Below are positions 15,383-23,616 of a stretch of 64,000 nt of DNA, piece after piece; position 1 is the stretch's first letter; each line of letters starts with the position of its first letter. Origin of the DNA: DAOMNO01 sp035443885. GTDB lineage: Bacteria; Planctomycetota; Phycisphaerae; Phycisphaerales; SM1A02. The position numbers were made by a program, and so were the translations under genes. The DNA lies in contig DAOMNO010000018.1 of the NCBI GenBank assembly GCA_035443885.1, forward strand, positions 1 to 64,000, written 5' to 3'. The notes under the pieces are model-generated. The model was not told where the DNA came from, did not search any database, and worked only from the letters and a program-made list of their open reading frames with translations.

Positions 15383-17644
15383 AGCTGTCGTGCCGCAGAC
15401 GCACTGCTGAACGATGAAGTTGTCCACCAGCGCGTTCGTAATCGAGTTGTTCAGAGCGTCCTCAATGACGAAGCGCACACGCACCGTTGAGGTGGGCGTG
15501 ACATAGTCGCTGACGAGGAACGACACCGTCTGCCATTCGCCGTCGGTGTCGCCGGCGAAGTGGACGGGAGCCCACGTCTTGCCGTCATTGTTCGACACCT
15601 CGGTGTAGAGGAAGTCTGCGGTTGCGGGGTTCGCAGCGGTGGAGCAGAAGACCCATCGGTCATAGGTGATGATGCCGTTGGTGCCTTCAAGATCGATCAC
15701 CGGCGAGGTGAGGATCGTCGGACCCCAGTCCAGATCGCACTGACCGGCAGTCTGGCCCGGCAGGCAGTTCTGCGTGATGAACGCCTGACCGAACGCGTTC
15801 GGGGAGTTGTCGCCGTCCGGTGAAGCGAGGCGACCGCCCGAGATCACTGCAAGAGGCACGGCCTGCTGCCATGCGCCGCCGCTGAGCGACGGGTGATTCC
15901 AGACTGTCCAGCCCGCGACGCTGCCGTCGAAGTTGTTGGTGTAGCCCGTCTCGATTTCCACCGCAGCCAGTGCGGAGTAGAAGTCAGTCGGAGCATTCGA
16001 AGGATCCTTGAAGATCGTGCCGCTCATGTCCACTTCAACGTAGTAGCGAAGCGATGAGCCGCAGGCGACCGCAGGAAGTGTGCCGACGTAGTTGGAACCG
16101 CCAGCGTGAGCCAGAGGCGAACCGGTGAATGCGCTGCCGTTGACGGAGACGTAGAAAGTCGCGCTGGAAATCGCGCCGCCGACGGCGGTGATTTCAACAT
16201 GAACCTCGTTGGTCTCATCGGGATCGACCAGCGTGGGACGACCCTGCGGGTAGTCGAAGCTGGCATTGACAGGCGGAATGTTGATCCACACGTTGGTGCC
16301 GGTGCAGCGACCGACGACCATGTCGAGCCAGCCGTTGCCGGTGAGGTCGAACACGGCAAAATCGAACGTGCCGCGCATGTCGGCGAGAGGAATCGTCGCC
16401 CAGTCACGAGTGAAGGTAACGTTGGGCGGATTGCCGTTGTTGCGGTAGATGTTGGCGTGACGGTTGCAGCCAGACTCGTCAACGTCCACGTCGGCGATCA
16501 TGATGTCCGCAAAGCCGTCCTTATCGAGGTCGGCGATCACGGAGTTGCTGCCGAACGCATTCTGGCCAGGGGTCTGATACTCCGGCAGGGTGAACGACGT
16601 GAAGGTGGCATGGCCGCTGGCGTTGTTGCCTTGGTTCAGCATGTAGCGGTCGGTGCCGTCGTCGGTGATGACAAGGTCAATGCGACCGTTGTTGTTGAGG
16701 TCACCGGCAGAGACAAAGTACGGCGCTGAGTTATAGACGATGGAGTAAGCGTTGAAGAAGCCGGGATTGGCCGGATTGTTGTAGGTGATCGCGACGTGCT
16801 GCGGGGGCGTCAGCGAGGTCTGCTTCACGACATCGTTGAAGCCGTTGTTGTTCATGTCGATGATCACGCTTGCAGCGCCGAACGCGGAGTTGTACATGTC
16901 AAACGTGAGCCGCGCGGTGGTCTGATCCGTAAAGACGGCTGGGTTGCCGGGGCCGCCGTTGATGAGCAGACGGTTGTTGAAGTCAAGCGTCTGACCGGAC
17001 GGGCCGCTGTCGTAATCGCCGAAGTAGAGGTCGGCGTAACCGTTGTTTGTCAGATCGCCCGCGGCGACGGAGCAGAATCGAGGCGCGTGCGGGAAGCCAT
17101 TGTTAGCGTTACCTGCAAGCTGTGGGAATCGGCTGTTCTCGAAACGCAGACCCTGCCACTGGCCGGCCTGGCTCCCCAGGTTCATATAGATACGTGGGTG
17201 AGAAATGACCTTCGGCTGCGCGTCACTCAGCGTGGTGGCGGTAACCACATCGCGCCAGCCGTCGTTGTCGAGATCGACGACGACAGAGTCGCGATCGTTC
17301 GTCGGCGTGAGGAAGCCCTGATCGCCCGCGACATCCGTTGCGGTCGCGTACTGCTGTGTACGGTCCACGAGCACGCCGTTTTCGTTCATGAAAAGAACGT
17401 TGGTGCGGCGGCCTGAACTGGTGAACGGCTGCTTGCGCATGACAACGAGATCAATCCAGCCGTTGTTGTTGAGATCGCCCCAGGCGTAATCCTTCTCCTG
17501 AGTGTCGGAAATGCCCACGGCAGCATCGGAAACCATCCGTGATGCCGTCTGATTCTGGAGATTGACCCACTGACCCATCGCGGGCGCTGCAATAAACGCG
17601 CCGCCGACGAGCATGATGGGAACCGCTAACTGTCTTGTCCTCAT
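15206..17644 (-). CDS. Secreted FG-GAP/VCBS repeat protein with dockerin-like C-terminus (copy B)
   Basis: 812 residues from the ATG at 17644, preceded by a strong GAGGAAGG ribosome site, with a signal peptide cleaved near APAMG/QW. The architecture is the same as copy A: calcium-loop propeller repeats (GDLNNNGWIDLVV, DLDNDGWRDVV, DLTNNGYADLY, DMNNNGFNDVV, DLDKDGFADIM), a beta-sandwich region, and paired DLNxSGxVDVQDLLILL motifs. The N-terminal halves of A and B align but differ at many positions, whereas the last third is almost identical. The two genes are separate transcription units, each with its own terminator. Confidence 0.88.
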   Translation of the reverse strand: MRTRQLAVPIMLVGGAFIAAPAMGQWVNLQNQTASRMVSDAAVGISDTQEKDYAWGDLNNNGWIDLVVMRKQPFTSSGRRTNVLFMNENGVLVDRTQQYATATDVAGDQGFLTPTNDRDSVVVDLDNDGWRDVVTATTLSDAQPKVISHPRIYMNLGSQAGQWQGLRFENSRFPQLAGNANNGFPHAPRFCSVAAGDLTNNGYADLYFGDYDSGPSGQTLDFNNRLLINGGPGNPAVFTDQTTARLTFDMYNSAFGAASVIIDMNNNGFNDVVKQTSLTPPQHVAITYNNPANPGFFNAYSIVYNSAPYFVSAGDLNNNGRIDLVITDDGTDRYMLNQGNNASGHATFTSFTLPEYQTPGQNAFGSNSVIADLDKDGFADIMIADVDVDESGCNRHANIYRNNGNPPNVTFTRDWATIPLADMRGTFDFAVFDLTGNGWLDMVVGRCTGTNVWINIPPVNASFDYPQGRPTLVDPDETNEVHVEITAVGGAISSATFYVSVNGSAFTGSPLAHAGGSNYVGTLPAVACGSSLRYYVEVDMSGTIFKDPSNAPTDFYSALAAVEIETGYTNNFDGSVAGWTVWNHPSLSGGAWQQAVPLAVISGGRLASPDGDNSPNAFGQAFITQNCLPGQTAGQCDLDWGPTILTSPVIDLEGTNGIITYDRWVFCSTAANPATADFLYTEVSNNDGKTWAPVHFAGDTDGEWQTVSFLVSDYVTPTSTVRVRFVIEDALNNSITNALVDNFIVQQCVCGTTACTGDLNDSGAVDVQDLLILLGAWGPCGKGGCPADLNNSGTVDVQDLLILLGAWGPCGE

Positions 17645-17731
17645 ACGTGCCTTCCTCGTTCGGTTGGGATAACGAAAACGAACCTCGTGAACCTGATTGC
17701 CTTGGCATCTGTAAACCAAGGCGGTGAAACA

Positions 17732-17762
17732 GGATCGGCCGCTGCATTCCAGCGGCCGATCC
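17732..17762. terminator. Strong 13-base-pair hairpin between DHOR and FG-GAP genes
   Basis: GGATCGGCCGCTG (17732-17744) pairs perfectly with CAGCGGCCGATCC (17750-17762) around a five-base loop. It lies downstream of the di-haem oxidoreductase stop on that gene's strand. The following minus-strand bases are only weakly U-rich (TGTTTC), so it may be a terminator or a leader structure of the next gene. Confidence 0.45.
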
Positions 17763-17904
17763 CCTGAGAGCTATGAATCGAATCGAACAGAACGCCTGCG
17801 GCTATTCGCTGAAGCCTGCGAACAGAGCGCGAGAAAAGTATTCCTCGCTTGCAGAACACCGTTGTTGGATCCGAGAACCATCATGAGAGAACTATCATAG
17901 GATA

Positions 17905-19587
17905 TCATCGGCACTGGCCCCATGCACCGAGCAGGATCAAAAGATCCTGAACGTCCACCGAACCGCTCTTGTTCAGATCGGCCGGGCAATCGCCCTTGCC
18001 GCACGGCCCCCAAGCCCCGAGCAGGATCAGCAGGTCCTGCACATCGACGCCGCCGCTGTTGTTGAGATCGCCCACGCAAACGGGCGTTTTCGCACAATGC
18101 TTGGGAATGGTGACGCTAATGGGGGCGACCGCCGCAGCAAGCTGCTGCCAAAGGTCGCATTCTTCCTGCTCACCCTCGTACACCATCAGGAACACCGCGA
18201 AATCGGTCTCATCGACGGAGCCGTCCTGATCTACATCGAACACAGCACAGGCGTCGTCAGCAGTAATAGAGCCGCCGGCACCGGTGTAGCAGTTGATGAG
18301 AGCCGCGAAGTCGATGTCATTCACGTCGCCGTCAGCGTTGCCGTCGAACTCGCGGCGCCCCAGCGATGCCAGGAACGCGATGACCTGATTCTTCTCAACA
18401 GAGCTGAGCGCGTTGAACGCAAGCGATGACGGTCGCGCTGCGCTGCCGAACACGCCGTGGAGTGCGATGACCTGAAGCATTCGATTCTCAAACGTGCCGC
18501 CGCCGACGCTGCCGTCGTGCATGAGCGGATCGCGGAACGCCACACCCCAGAGCGAAGGTGTGCGGAAGTCGTAGCCGCCCGCGTCGCCCTGCACAATCTC
18601 ATCGCCCAGCAGGCCCATGTTGTGCAACAGGAAGTCAGAGTAAGGCTTGATGACCTGCCCACGAATCGCGTCTTCAAGGCTGGGGTCATTCGAGGTTACA
18701 TACGAAGGCCGATGGCACGCGCCGCAGCCGATCGCCATGAACACCGCTTCCCCGCTCATGCCGGACTTCGGTGTCTGCGGCGGGGGAGCAAGGAATCGCT
18801 GGAAATCGGTGATGCGATCAATGAACTCGAAGCCGTCCTTGTCCGGCACGTCGTTCGGTTGCGGTGCGTTGAACAGGTCGAGACACCATTCAAGCAGCTC
18901 GTCATCGCCGTTTGGTGCAAGTTCATCGGGCAGCAGGCGGTTGGTGATGCCCATTTCCATAAGTGCAGCGTCACCGGAGAACGTCAGCGTTGTGGCGACT
19001 TGGGCCTTCCAGCCGAAGCGCCCCGCACGCAGTTCGGAGTCATCTTCCAGCGGAAGAACCCAGTGTACGCGACCATTCAGCACGGATTCATTCGATACGA
19101 GATCGGAGTCCGGAATCGCTTCGACCAAGCCCATGCCGAGCGTGGAGTTTGTTACGCGCAGCCGCGTGATGTTCGCTTCGGGCGGCACAACTTCTGCGCA
19201 ATCTTCATGAATGAACTGTGTCTGCAGAAGTGACCCGCCAAGATGATCAAGGGGATCAAACGTGCCTTTCTTCTCATCGACGTAACCGAAGCGGGTTACT
19301 GTAACGCTGCCCGCACCGCCAATAGGAACGGTATGGCAACTGCCGCAGCTATTCTGGTTGAAGATTGGCCCCAAACCTTCTGCAGGCGTGAAGACGCGAT
19401 TGAACTGCTCCTTGCCGAGGAAGAATCGTTCGAGTTGTTCGGCGGTCAAACCGGGAAGGGGATCGCCTGGCTTTGGCTGTGGCGTGACGCCCGAACCGGC
19501 AGAAGCCGTTGCGGCGACAGCCAGCAACGGCGCAGAGACAGCGATCGTTTTCAGGAACGTTTGACGGGTCTTATGAGTCTGAAGCAT
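17905..19587 (-). CDS. Di-haem oxidoreductase (thiol oxidoreductase-like) with two kinds of dockerin-like repeats
   Basis: 560 residues from an ATG with a GAGGAGA ribosome site and a signal peptide ending ATASA. Two c-type haem sites, CGSCH (81-85) and CGACH (288-292), and the segments GLGPIFNQNSC and RTPSLWGVAFRDPLMHDG match the COG3488 di-haem family, related to cytochrome c peroxidases. The C-terminal third is a classical EF-hand dockerin pair (NADGDVNDIDFAALIN, DVDQDGSVDETDFAVFL) followed by two DLNxSGxVDVQDLLILL copies. Electron transfer in the periplasm or outside the cell is expected; the substrate is unknown. A haem redox enzyme carrying dockerin-like tags is unusual. Confidence 0.87.
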   Translation of the reverse strand: MLQTHKTRQTFLKTIAVSAPLLAVAATASAGSGVTPQPKPGDPLPGLTAEQLERFFLGKEQFNRVFTPAEGLGPIFNQNSCGSCHTVPIGGAGSVTVTRFGYVDEKKGTFDPLDHLGGSLLQTQFIHEDCAEVVPPEANITRLRVTNSTLGMGLVEAIPDSDLVSNESVLNGRVHWVLPLEDDSELRAGRFGWKAQVATTLTFSGDAALMEMGITNRLLPDELAPNGDDELLEWCLDLFNAPQPNDVPDKDGFEFIDRITDFQRFLAPPPQTPKSGMSGEAVFMAIGCGACHRPSYVTSNDPSLEDAIRGQVIKPYSDFLLHNMGLLGDEIVQGDAGGYDFRTPSLWGVAFRDPLMHDGSVGGGTFENRMLQVIALHGVFGSAARPSSLAFNALSSVEKNQVIAFLASLGRREFDGNADGDVNDIDFAALINCYTGAGGSITADDACAVFDVDQDGSVDETDFAVFLMVYEGEQEECDLWQQLAAAVAPISVTIPKHCAKTPVCVGDLNNSGGVDVQDLLILLGAWGPCGKGDCPADLNKSGSVDVQDLLILLGAWGQCR

Positions 19588-19890
19588 GGGCTGCGAGTCT
19601 CCTCAATCTCCTCCTGGCACATGCGAGCAAACCGCAATTCGGTGAAGGCACCTCGCCAACGCCGCGGTTCACCCGCTGCCCCGCCCTGTTGAGCAACACT
19701 GCGACTGTACGGCAAGTGCGCCGAACCGTTGCAGTGACCACCGGAAAAAGTAGAGTCAGATACCGCCGCAAATCGGCGGATAGCCCGACGCCAGTGCTAG
19801 TGTAATGGCACTTCGAGGCCATTCAACAACAATTTCTAGAGTTCGCGATTTGGTTTTTATTATTGACGCACTTCGATAAGCGTTGACCTC
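19588..19890. other. Divergent intergenic region with a GC hairpin
   Basis: This 303-base spacer lies between the divergently transcribed di-haem oxidoreductase and TPR lipoprotein genes. It contains a six-base-pair hairpin CCGCCG/CGGCGG (19763-19768 with 19774-19779) and an inverted pair AGTGC/GCACT around 19794-19814. The last 50 bases are AT-rich and probably hold the promoter of the TPR gene. No coding sequence seen. Confidence 0.4.
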
Positions 19891-20736
19891 ATGCCCATGA
19901 AGCGTTTACAGACCGTGATTTATCAGACCTTTAAGCATTTGGCCTGTCTCCGGCACCGAATCACTGCATTGGGCTGCCTGGTTCTGTCGGCATCGCTTTG
20001 TGGCTGTGGCGGCCAGGAGCAGGGGAAGGTGGCACCGGCAGGCGGGCAGGCGGCCGCTGCGGCGAATGGGTCGCCCGACAACCGGCGCTCGCTCGATCCA
20101 CGGCTGGTGCCGATCGCCCAAGCAATCGAGCAGGGGCGGATCAGCGATGCGCGAGTCCGTTTGCAGGTCTATCTGGCAGACGAGCCGAATGATGGACAGG
20201 CGATCTTTCTCTTCGGCCTCACCTTTCACCGCGACAACCGCTACGACGCAGCAAGGCGTCACTTTGAACGCGCTGCGCAACTCTCGCCGCTTTATCACCC
20301 CATTCATCACTTTCTGGGCTGGTGTCTCTACTACCTTGGCGAGCCTGAAGCAGCGCGCAGCGCGTTTGAAGCGCATCTCGCGCTCACACCGGATGAAGGT
20401 GATTCACACTTCGGGATCGGATTGATCGACCTTGAAGAAGATCGACTCAAAGAAGCTGAAGCGAGGTTTCGCGCGGCGATTGAGCTGCAGAAAGATAATC
20501 CGGGGCGGGTGCTCGCCGTCGCCAAAGCGCATTCACGGCTGGGCGATGCGCTGATGAAACAGGGTCGGCACGAAGAAGCGCGCGAGCATTTGGAGCGCGG
20601 CACGCAAATGGACCCGGATCAGTACGAAGCCCTTTATCAACTGTATCGTGTGCTGCTCACGCTTGGTGAAGAAGAAGCGGCGGAGCGTGCGCTGCAAGCG
20701 CATCATCAAGCCCGTCAGCGTGTGCGGCCGGAATAG
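19891..20736 (+). CDS. TPR-repeat lipoprotein
   Basis: 281 residues. An N-terminal helix ends in the lipobox LCGC with lipidation expected at Cys39, followed by a Gly/Ala-rich linker. Residues about 65-275 are tetratricopeptide units (AIFLFGLTFHRDNRYDAARRHFERAAQLSP, HHFLGWCLYYLGEPEAARSAFEAHLALTP, and three more). It is likely an envelope scaffold. The next gene, 25 bases downstream, encodes a CRTAC1/UnbV lipoprotein; TPR and CRTAC1 proteins are recurrent partners in this kind of genome, so the two probably act together. A second ATG at 19897 is an equally good start. Confidence 0.85.
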   Translation: MPMKRLQTVIYQTFKHLACLRHRITALGCLVLSASLCGCGGQEQGKVAPAGGQAAAAANGSPDNRRSLDPRLVPIAQAIEQGRISDARVRLQVYLADEPNDGQAIFLFGLTFHRDNRYDAARRHFERAAQLSPLYHPIHHFLGWCLYYLGEPEAARSAFEAHLALTPDEGDSHFGIGLIDLEEDRLKEAEARFRAAIELQKDNPGRVLAVAKAHSRLGDALMKQGRHEEAREHLERGTQMDPDQYEALYQLYRVLLTLGEEEAAERALQAHHQARQRVRPE

Positions 20737-20761
20737 AAGCAGAACCGACAAGGAGCTTTCG

Positions 20762-22459
20762 ATGAAACGGACAATCTGGTGCGTGCCAGGTCTGCTCACG
20801 ATCGTATTCGCGGGCTGTGGCGGACCGAAAGAAGAAGTTCAGGTCGCAGCGAATACCGATGCGCCGCCTGTTTTGCACTTCAGCGACATCACGACCGAGA
20901 GCGGCATTGACATGACGTTGACCAGCGGTCGGTTGCCGAGCACGCAAATTCTCGAAGTCAAAGGCGCGGGCCTCGCACTCATTGATTACAACAACAACGG
21001 ATGGCTTGATCTCTTTGTCCCGAATGGCGCGACCCTTGAAGACACCGAGCGCGGGCCCGGCTGGCGGCTCTATGAAAATCTTGGCGGACCGGATATTCGC
21101 TTCAAGGATGTTTCTGAGCAGGCGGGCATGACGCACACGCGCTGGGCCTTGGGTGCGACGGTCGGCGACTTTGACGGCGATGGGTTCGACGACATTCACG
21201 TTACGTGCTACGGCCCGAACGTGATGCTGCGGAATACAGGTTCGAACTCGTTTGTCGATGTGACGCCGACGGCGCGGGTTGGCCATCCCGGATGGAGTAC
21301 CAGCAGCGCATTCGGCGATGTGAGCGGCGATGGCATGCTTGATCTTTATGTTGCCAACTATCTTGAGTTTGACGCAGCAAACCCACCGCCGTCCACGCGA
21401 TTCCTCGGCATGGAAGTGCTGGCAGGCCCGCGCGGGTTGCCGCCTCAGGCCGACGCGCTCTATCGCAATAACGGCGACGGCACATTTGAAGATGTCTCCG
21501 TTGCATCCGGCATCGCTGCGGTTCCGTCGATGTACGGCCTCGGCGTGGTGATTCTCGATTTCGACAACGACGGCAGACAGGACATCTACGTCGGCAATGA
21601 TTCGATGCCTAACTTCATGTTTCACAACCAGGGCAACATGCGATTCGTTGAAATCGGCGCACGCAGCGGCATCGCGTCGAACGTGGACGGTTCGAATCAG
21701 GCCACGATGGGCATTGGTATAGGCGATGTCAACGGCAATGGCCTGCCCGATGTCTTCACGACCAACTTCTCAAGCGACATGAACACGCTGCATGTCAACC
21801 TTGGCAACATGTCGTTCGAGGATCAGACACAGCGACGCGGTCTCGGCATCATCAGCCGCCCGTTTCTCGGCTGGGCGTGCGGCTTTTACGATCTCGACCT
21901 TGACGGCCACGAAGAGTTGTTGATGGTCAACGGGCATGTCTATCCCCAAGCCACGCGCGAGCGCATGGATTCAGACTACGAACAACCGCCGCTGCTGTTC
22001 AAACGGCGTGGCGAGCGATACGAGCGATTCGCGGATGACTCAGCGGGCGAGTGGCTGAACCGTCCGGCGCGTGATCGCGCAATGGTCTTTGCAGACCTTG
22101 ATGGCGACGGCGATATCGATCTCATCATCGGCGAGATGAACGGCCCCATCCGCGTGCTGCGGAATGATGGCGAGAGGTCCAAGTCCAGTGTCTGGCTTAT
22201 CGTTGAACTGCGCGATGAGCGGCCGAACGTGGGCAATCAGCGGGGTCTGGGCAGCCGCGTGGAATGGCTGGTCGGAGACGAGCGAATGACACGCTGGATC
22301 TACGGCGGCGGGTTCATGTCGAACAGCCCGCCTTATGCGCACTTCGGCAGGCCCGGCGCGCAATCAACAGGTCGCGTGCGAATCACCTGGCCAGACGGTG
22401 TTGTGCAGGAAGAGGCTGTTCCATCGTTAAATGCGAAGTTGACAATCACACGTCGATAG
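20762..22459 (+). CDS. CRTAC1 family FG-GAP lipoprotein with ASPIC/UnbV domain
   Basis: 565 residues from the ATG at 20762, eight bases after AAGGAG. The signal ends in the lipobox VFAGC (Cys19). The body is a FG-GAP propeller (LIDYNNNGWLDLFVPNGA, VGDFDGDGFDDIHVT, FGDVSGDGMLDLYVANY, ILDFDNDGRQDIYVGNDS, IGDVNGNGLPDVFTTNF), and the last 70 residues are the ASPIC/UnbV module (GLGSRVEWLVGDERMTRWI... GRVRITWPDGVVQEEAVP). Homologues in other bacteria are surface or secreted proteins of unsettled role. No dockerin-like tag. Follows the TPR lipoprotein in the same direction. Confidence 0.9.
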   Translation: MKRTIWCVPGLLTIVFAGCGGPKEEVQVAANTDAPPVLHFSDITTESGIDMTLTSGRLPSTQILEVKGAGLALIDYNNNGWLDLFVPNGATLEDTERGPGWRLYENLGGPDIRFKDVSEQAGMTHTRWALGATVGDFDGDGFDDIHVTCYGPNVMLRNTGSNSFVDVTPTARVGHPGWSTSSAFGDVSGDGMLDLYVANYLEFDAANPPPSTRFLGMEVLAGPRGLPPQADALYRNNGDGTFEDVSVASGIAAVPSMYGLGVVILDFDNDGRQDIYVGNDSMPNFMFHNQGNMRFVEIGARSGIASNVDGSNQATMGIGIGDVNGNGLPDVFTTNFSSDMNTLHVNLGNMSFEDQTQRRGLGIISRPFLGWACGFYDLDLDGHEELLMVNGHVYPQATRERMDSDYEQPPLLFKRRGERYERFADDSAGEWLNRPARDRAMVFADLDGDGDIDLIIGEMNGPIRVLRNDGERSKSSVWLIVELRDERPNVGNQRGLGSRVEWLVGDERMTRWIYGGGFMSNSPPYAHFGRPGAQSTGRVRITWPDGVVQEEAVPSLNAKLTITRR

Positions 22460-22489
22460 ATTGCGCGACACCTTGTTCACGCACACACG

Positions 22490-23437
22490 ATGATGACCGC
22501 TTCATCTCGTCCCATTCTGATGATCCTCGGCCCGACTGCAGGCGGCAAGACACGACTTGCAATCGACCTGGCGCGGTCGCTGCCCGGCGGCGGGGAGTGC
22601 ATCTGTGCGGATTCCATGCAGGTGTATCGAGGCATGGATATCGGCACTGCAAAGCCGACGGTTCTTGAGCAGGGCGAGGCTCTACATCACCTGCTCGATA
22701 TCGTTGAGCCGGATGACGAGACATTCAGCGTCGATGCGTGGCTTGAGCTGGCTGAACGCGCGATTGAAACCATTCGCTCGCGAGGCCGGTGGCCGGTGAT
22801 CGTGGGGGGGACGAATCTGTATATCCAGTCGTTTCTCTACGGCATGTTTGATGGTCCGCCGCCTGATGAAGAACTTCGCGCAGCGCTTGCAGAACTCTCT
22901 GAGGCATCGTTGCGTGAGCGATTGATGCAGGCGGACCCCGCAGCAGCCGAGCGCATCCATCGCAACGATCGCAAACGCAGCATCCGCGCGATTGAGGTCT
23001 TTGAGAAAACCGGTCAGCGGCTCAGCGATCTGCAATCGCAGTGGAGTTCCGGCTCCATGCGTGAAGATGTGCGTTTGATCGGTCTCGAATGGCCCGTCGA
23101 GGAAATCAATCGACGCATCAACGCGCGCGTGAAGGCGATGTTCGAGCAGGGATTCGTTGACGAAGTCCGCGCGCTGCATGCAGCGGGGAAACTTGGTCGC
23201 CAGGCGCGGGAAGCGCTGGGTTATAAGCAGATTGTCGATCACCTTGAAGGCCGCTCGACACTGGAAGAGGCCTTCGAGCAGGTGAAGATACGCACCCGGC
23301 AGTACGCCAAACAGCAGCGGACGTGGCTCCGCCGTTTCAGGTATCTGCCGGGCACAGTCTGGCTCGACGCAGCAGCCATGACGCCTCAAGAGCGGCTCAG
23401 TGCCGCGCAAATCGCGATCGGGGCATCATCATCTTGA
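22490..23437 (+). CDS. miaA: tRNA dimethylallyltransferase
   Basis: Transfers the dimethylallyl group to N6 of A37 in tRNAs reading UNN codons. 315 residues, normal length. The P-loop GPTAGGKT lies at 14-21, followed by ADSMQVYRGMDIGTAKPT (the conserved DSxQ[VL]Y substrate loop), GGTNLYIQSFLYG and a C-terminal REALGYKQIVDHLEG segment. Start is the first of two ATGs at 22490; no ribosome site is obvious. Confidence 0.96.
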   Translation: MMTASSRPILMILGPTAGGKTRLAIDLARSLPGGGECICADSMQVYRGMDIGTAKPTVLEQGEALHHLLDIVEPDDETFSVDAWLELAERAIETIRSRGRWPVIVGGTNLYIQSFLYGMFDGPPPDEELRAALAELSEASLRERLMQADPAAAERIHRNDRKRSIRAIEVFEKTGQRLSDLQSQWSSGSMREDVRLIGLEWPVEEINRRINARVKAMFEQGFVDEVRALHAAGKLGRQAREALGYKQIVDHLEGRSTLEEAFEQVKIRTRQYAKQQRTWLRRFRYLPGTVWLDAAAMTPQERLSAAQIAIGASSS

Positions 23438-23616
23438 CACGGCGGTGTTGAATCGTTCTGCTTCCGCCCCTAGTCTCTCTCCGCCCCGAAATCGGCTTTC
23501 CATAGACAGGAGTCCGATAACCGCCGATCTTCGCCCAGTTTCGTGGGGCCATCGACTTTGATCTCGTTGTTTTTCGCTTCCCGCTGCGGCGGGTGAACCG
23601 ATACGCCCCTTCAGCC

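Noticed and set aside
23438..23616. Possible small gene or RNA between miaA and topA.
   Set aside because: No open frame with a start signal, no strong hairpin and no recognised RNA motif.
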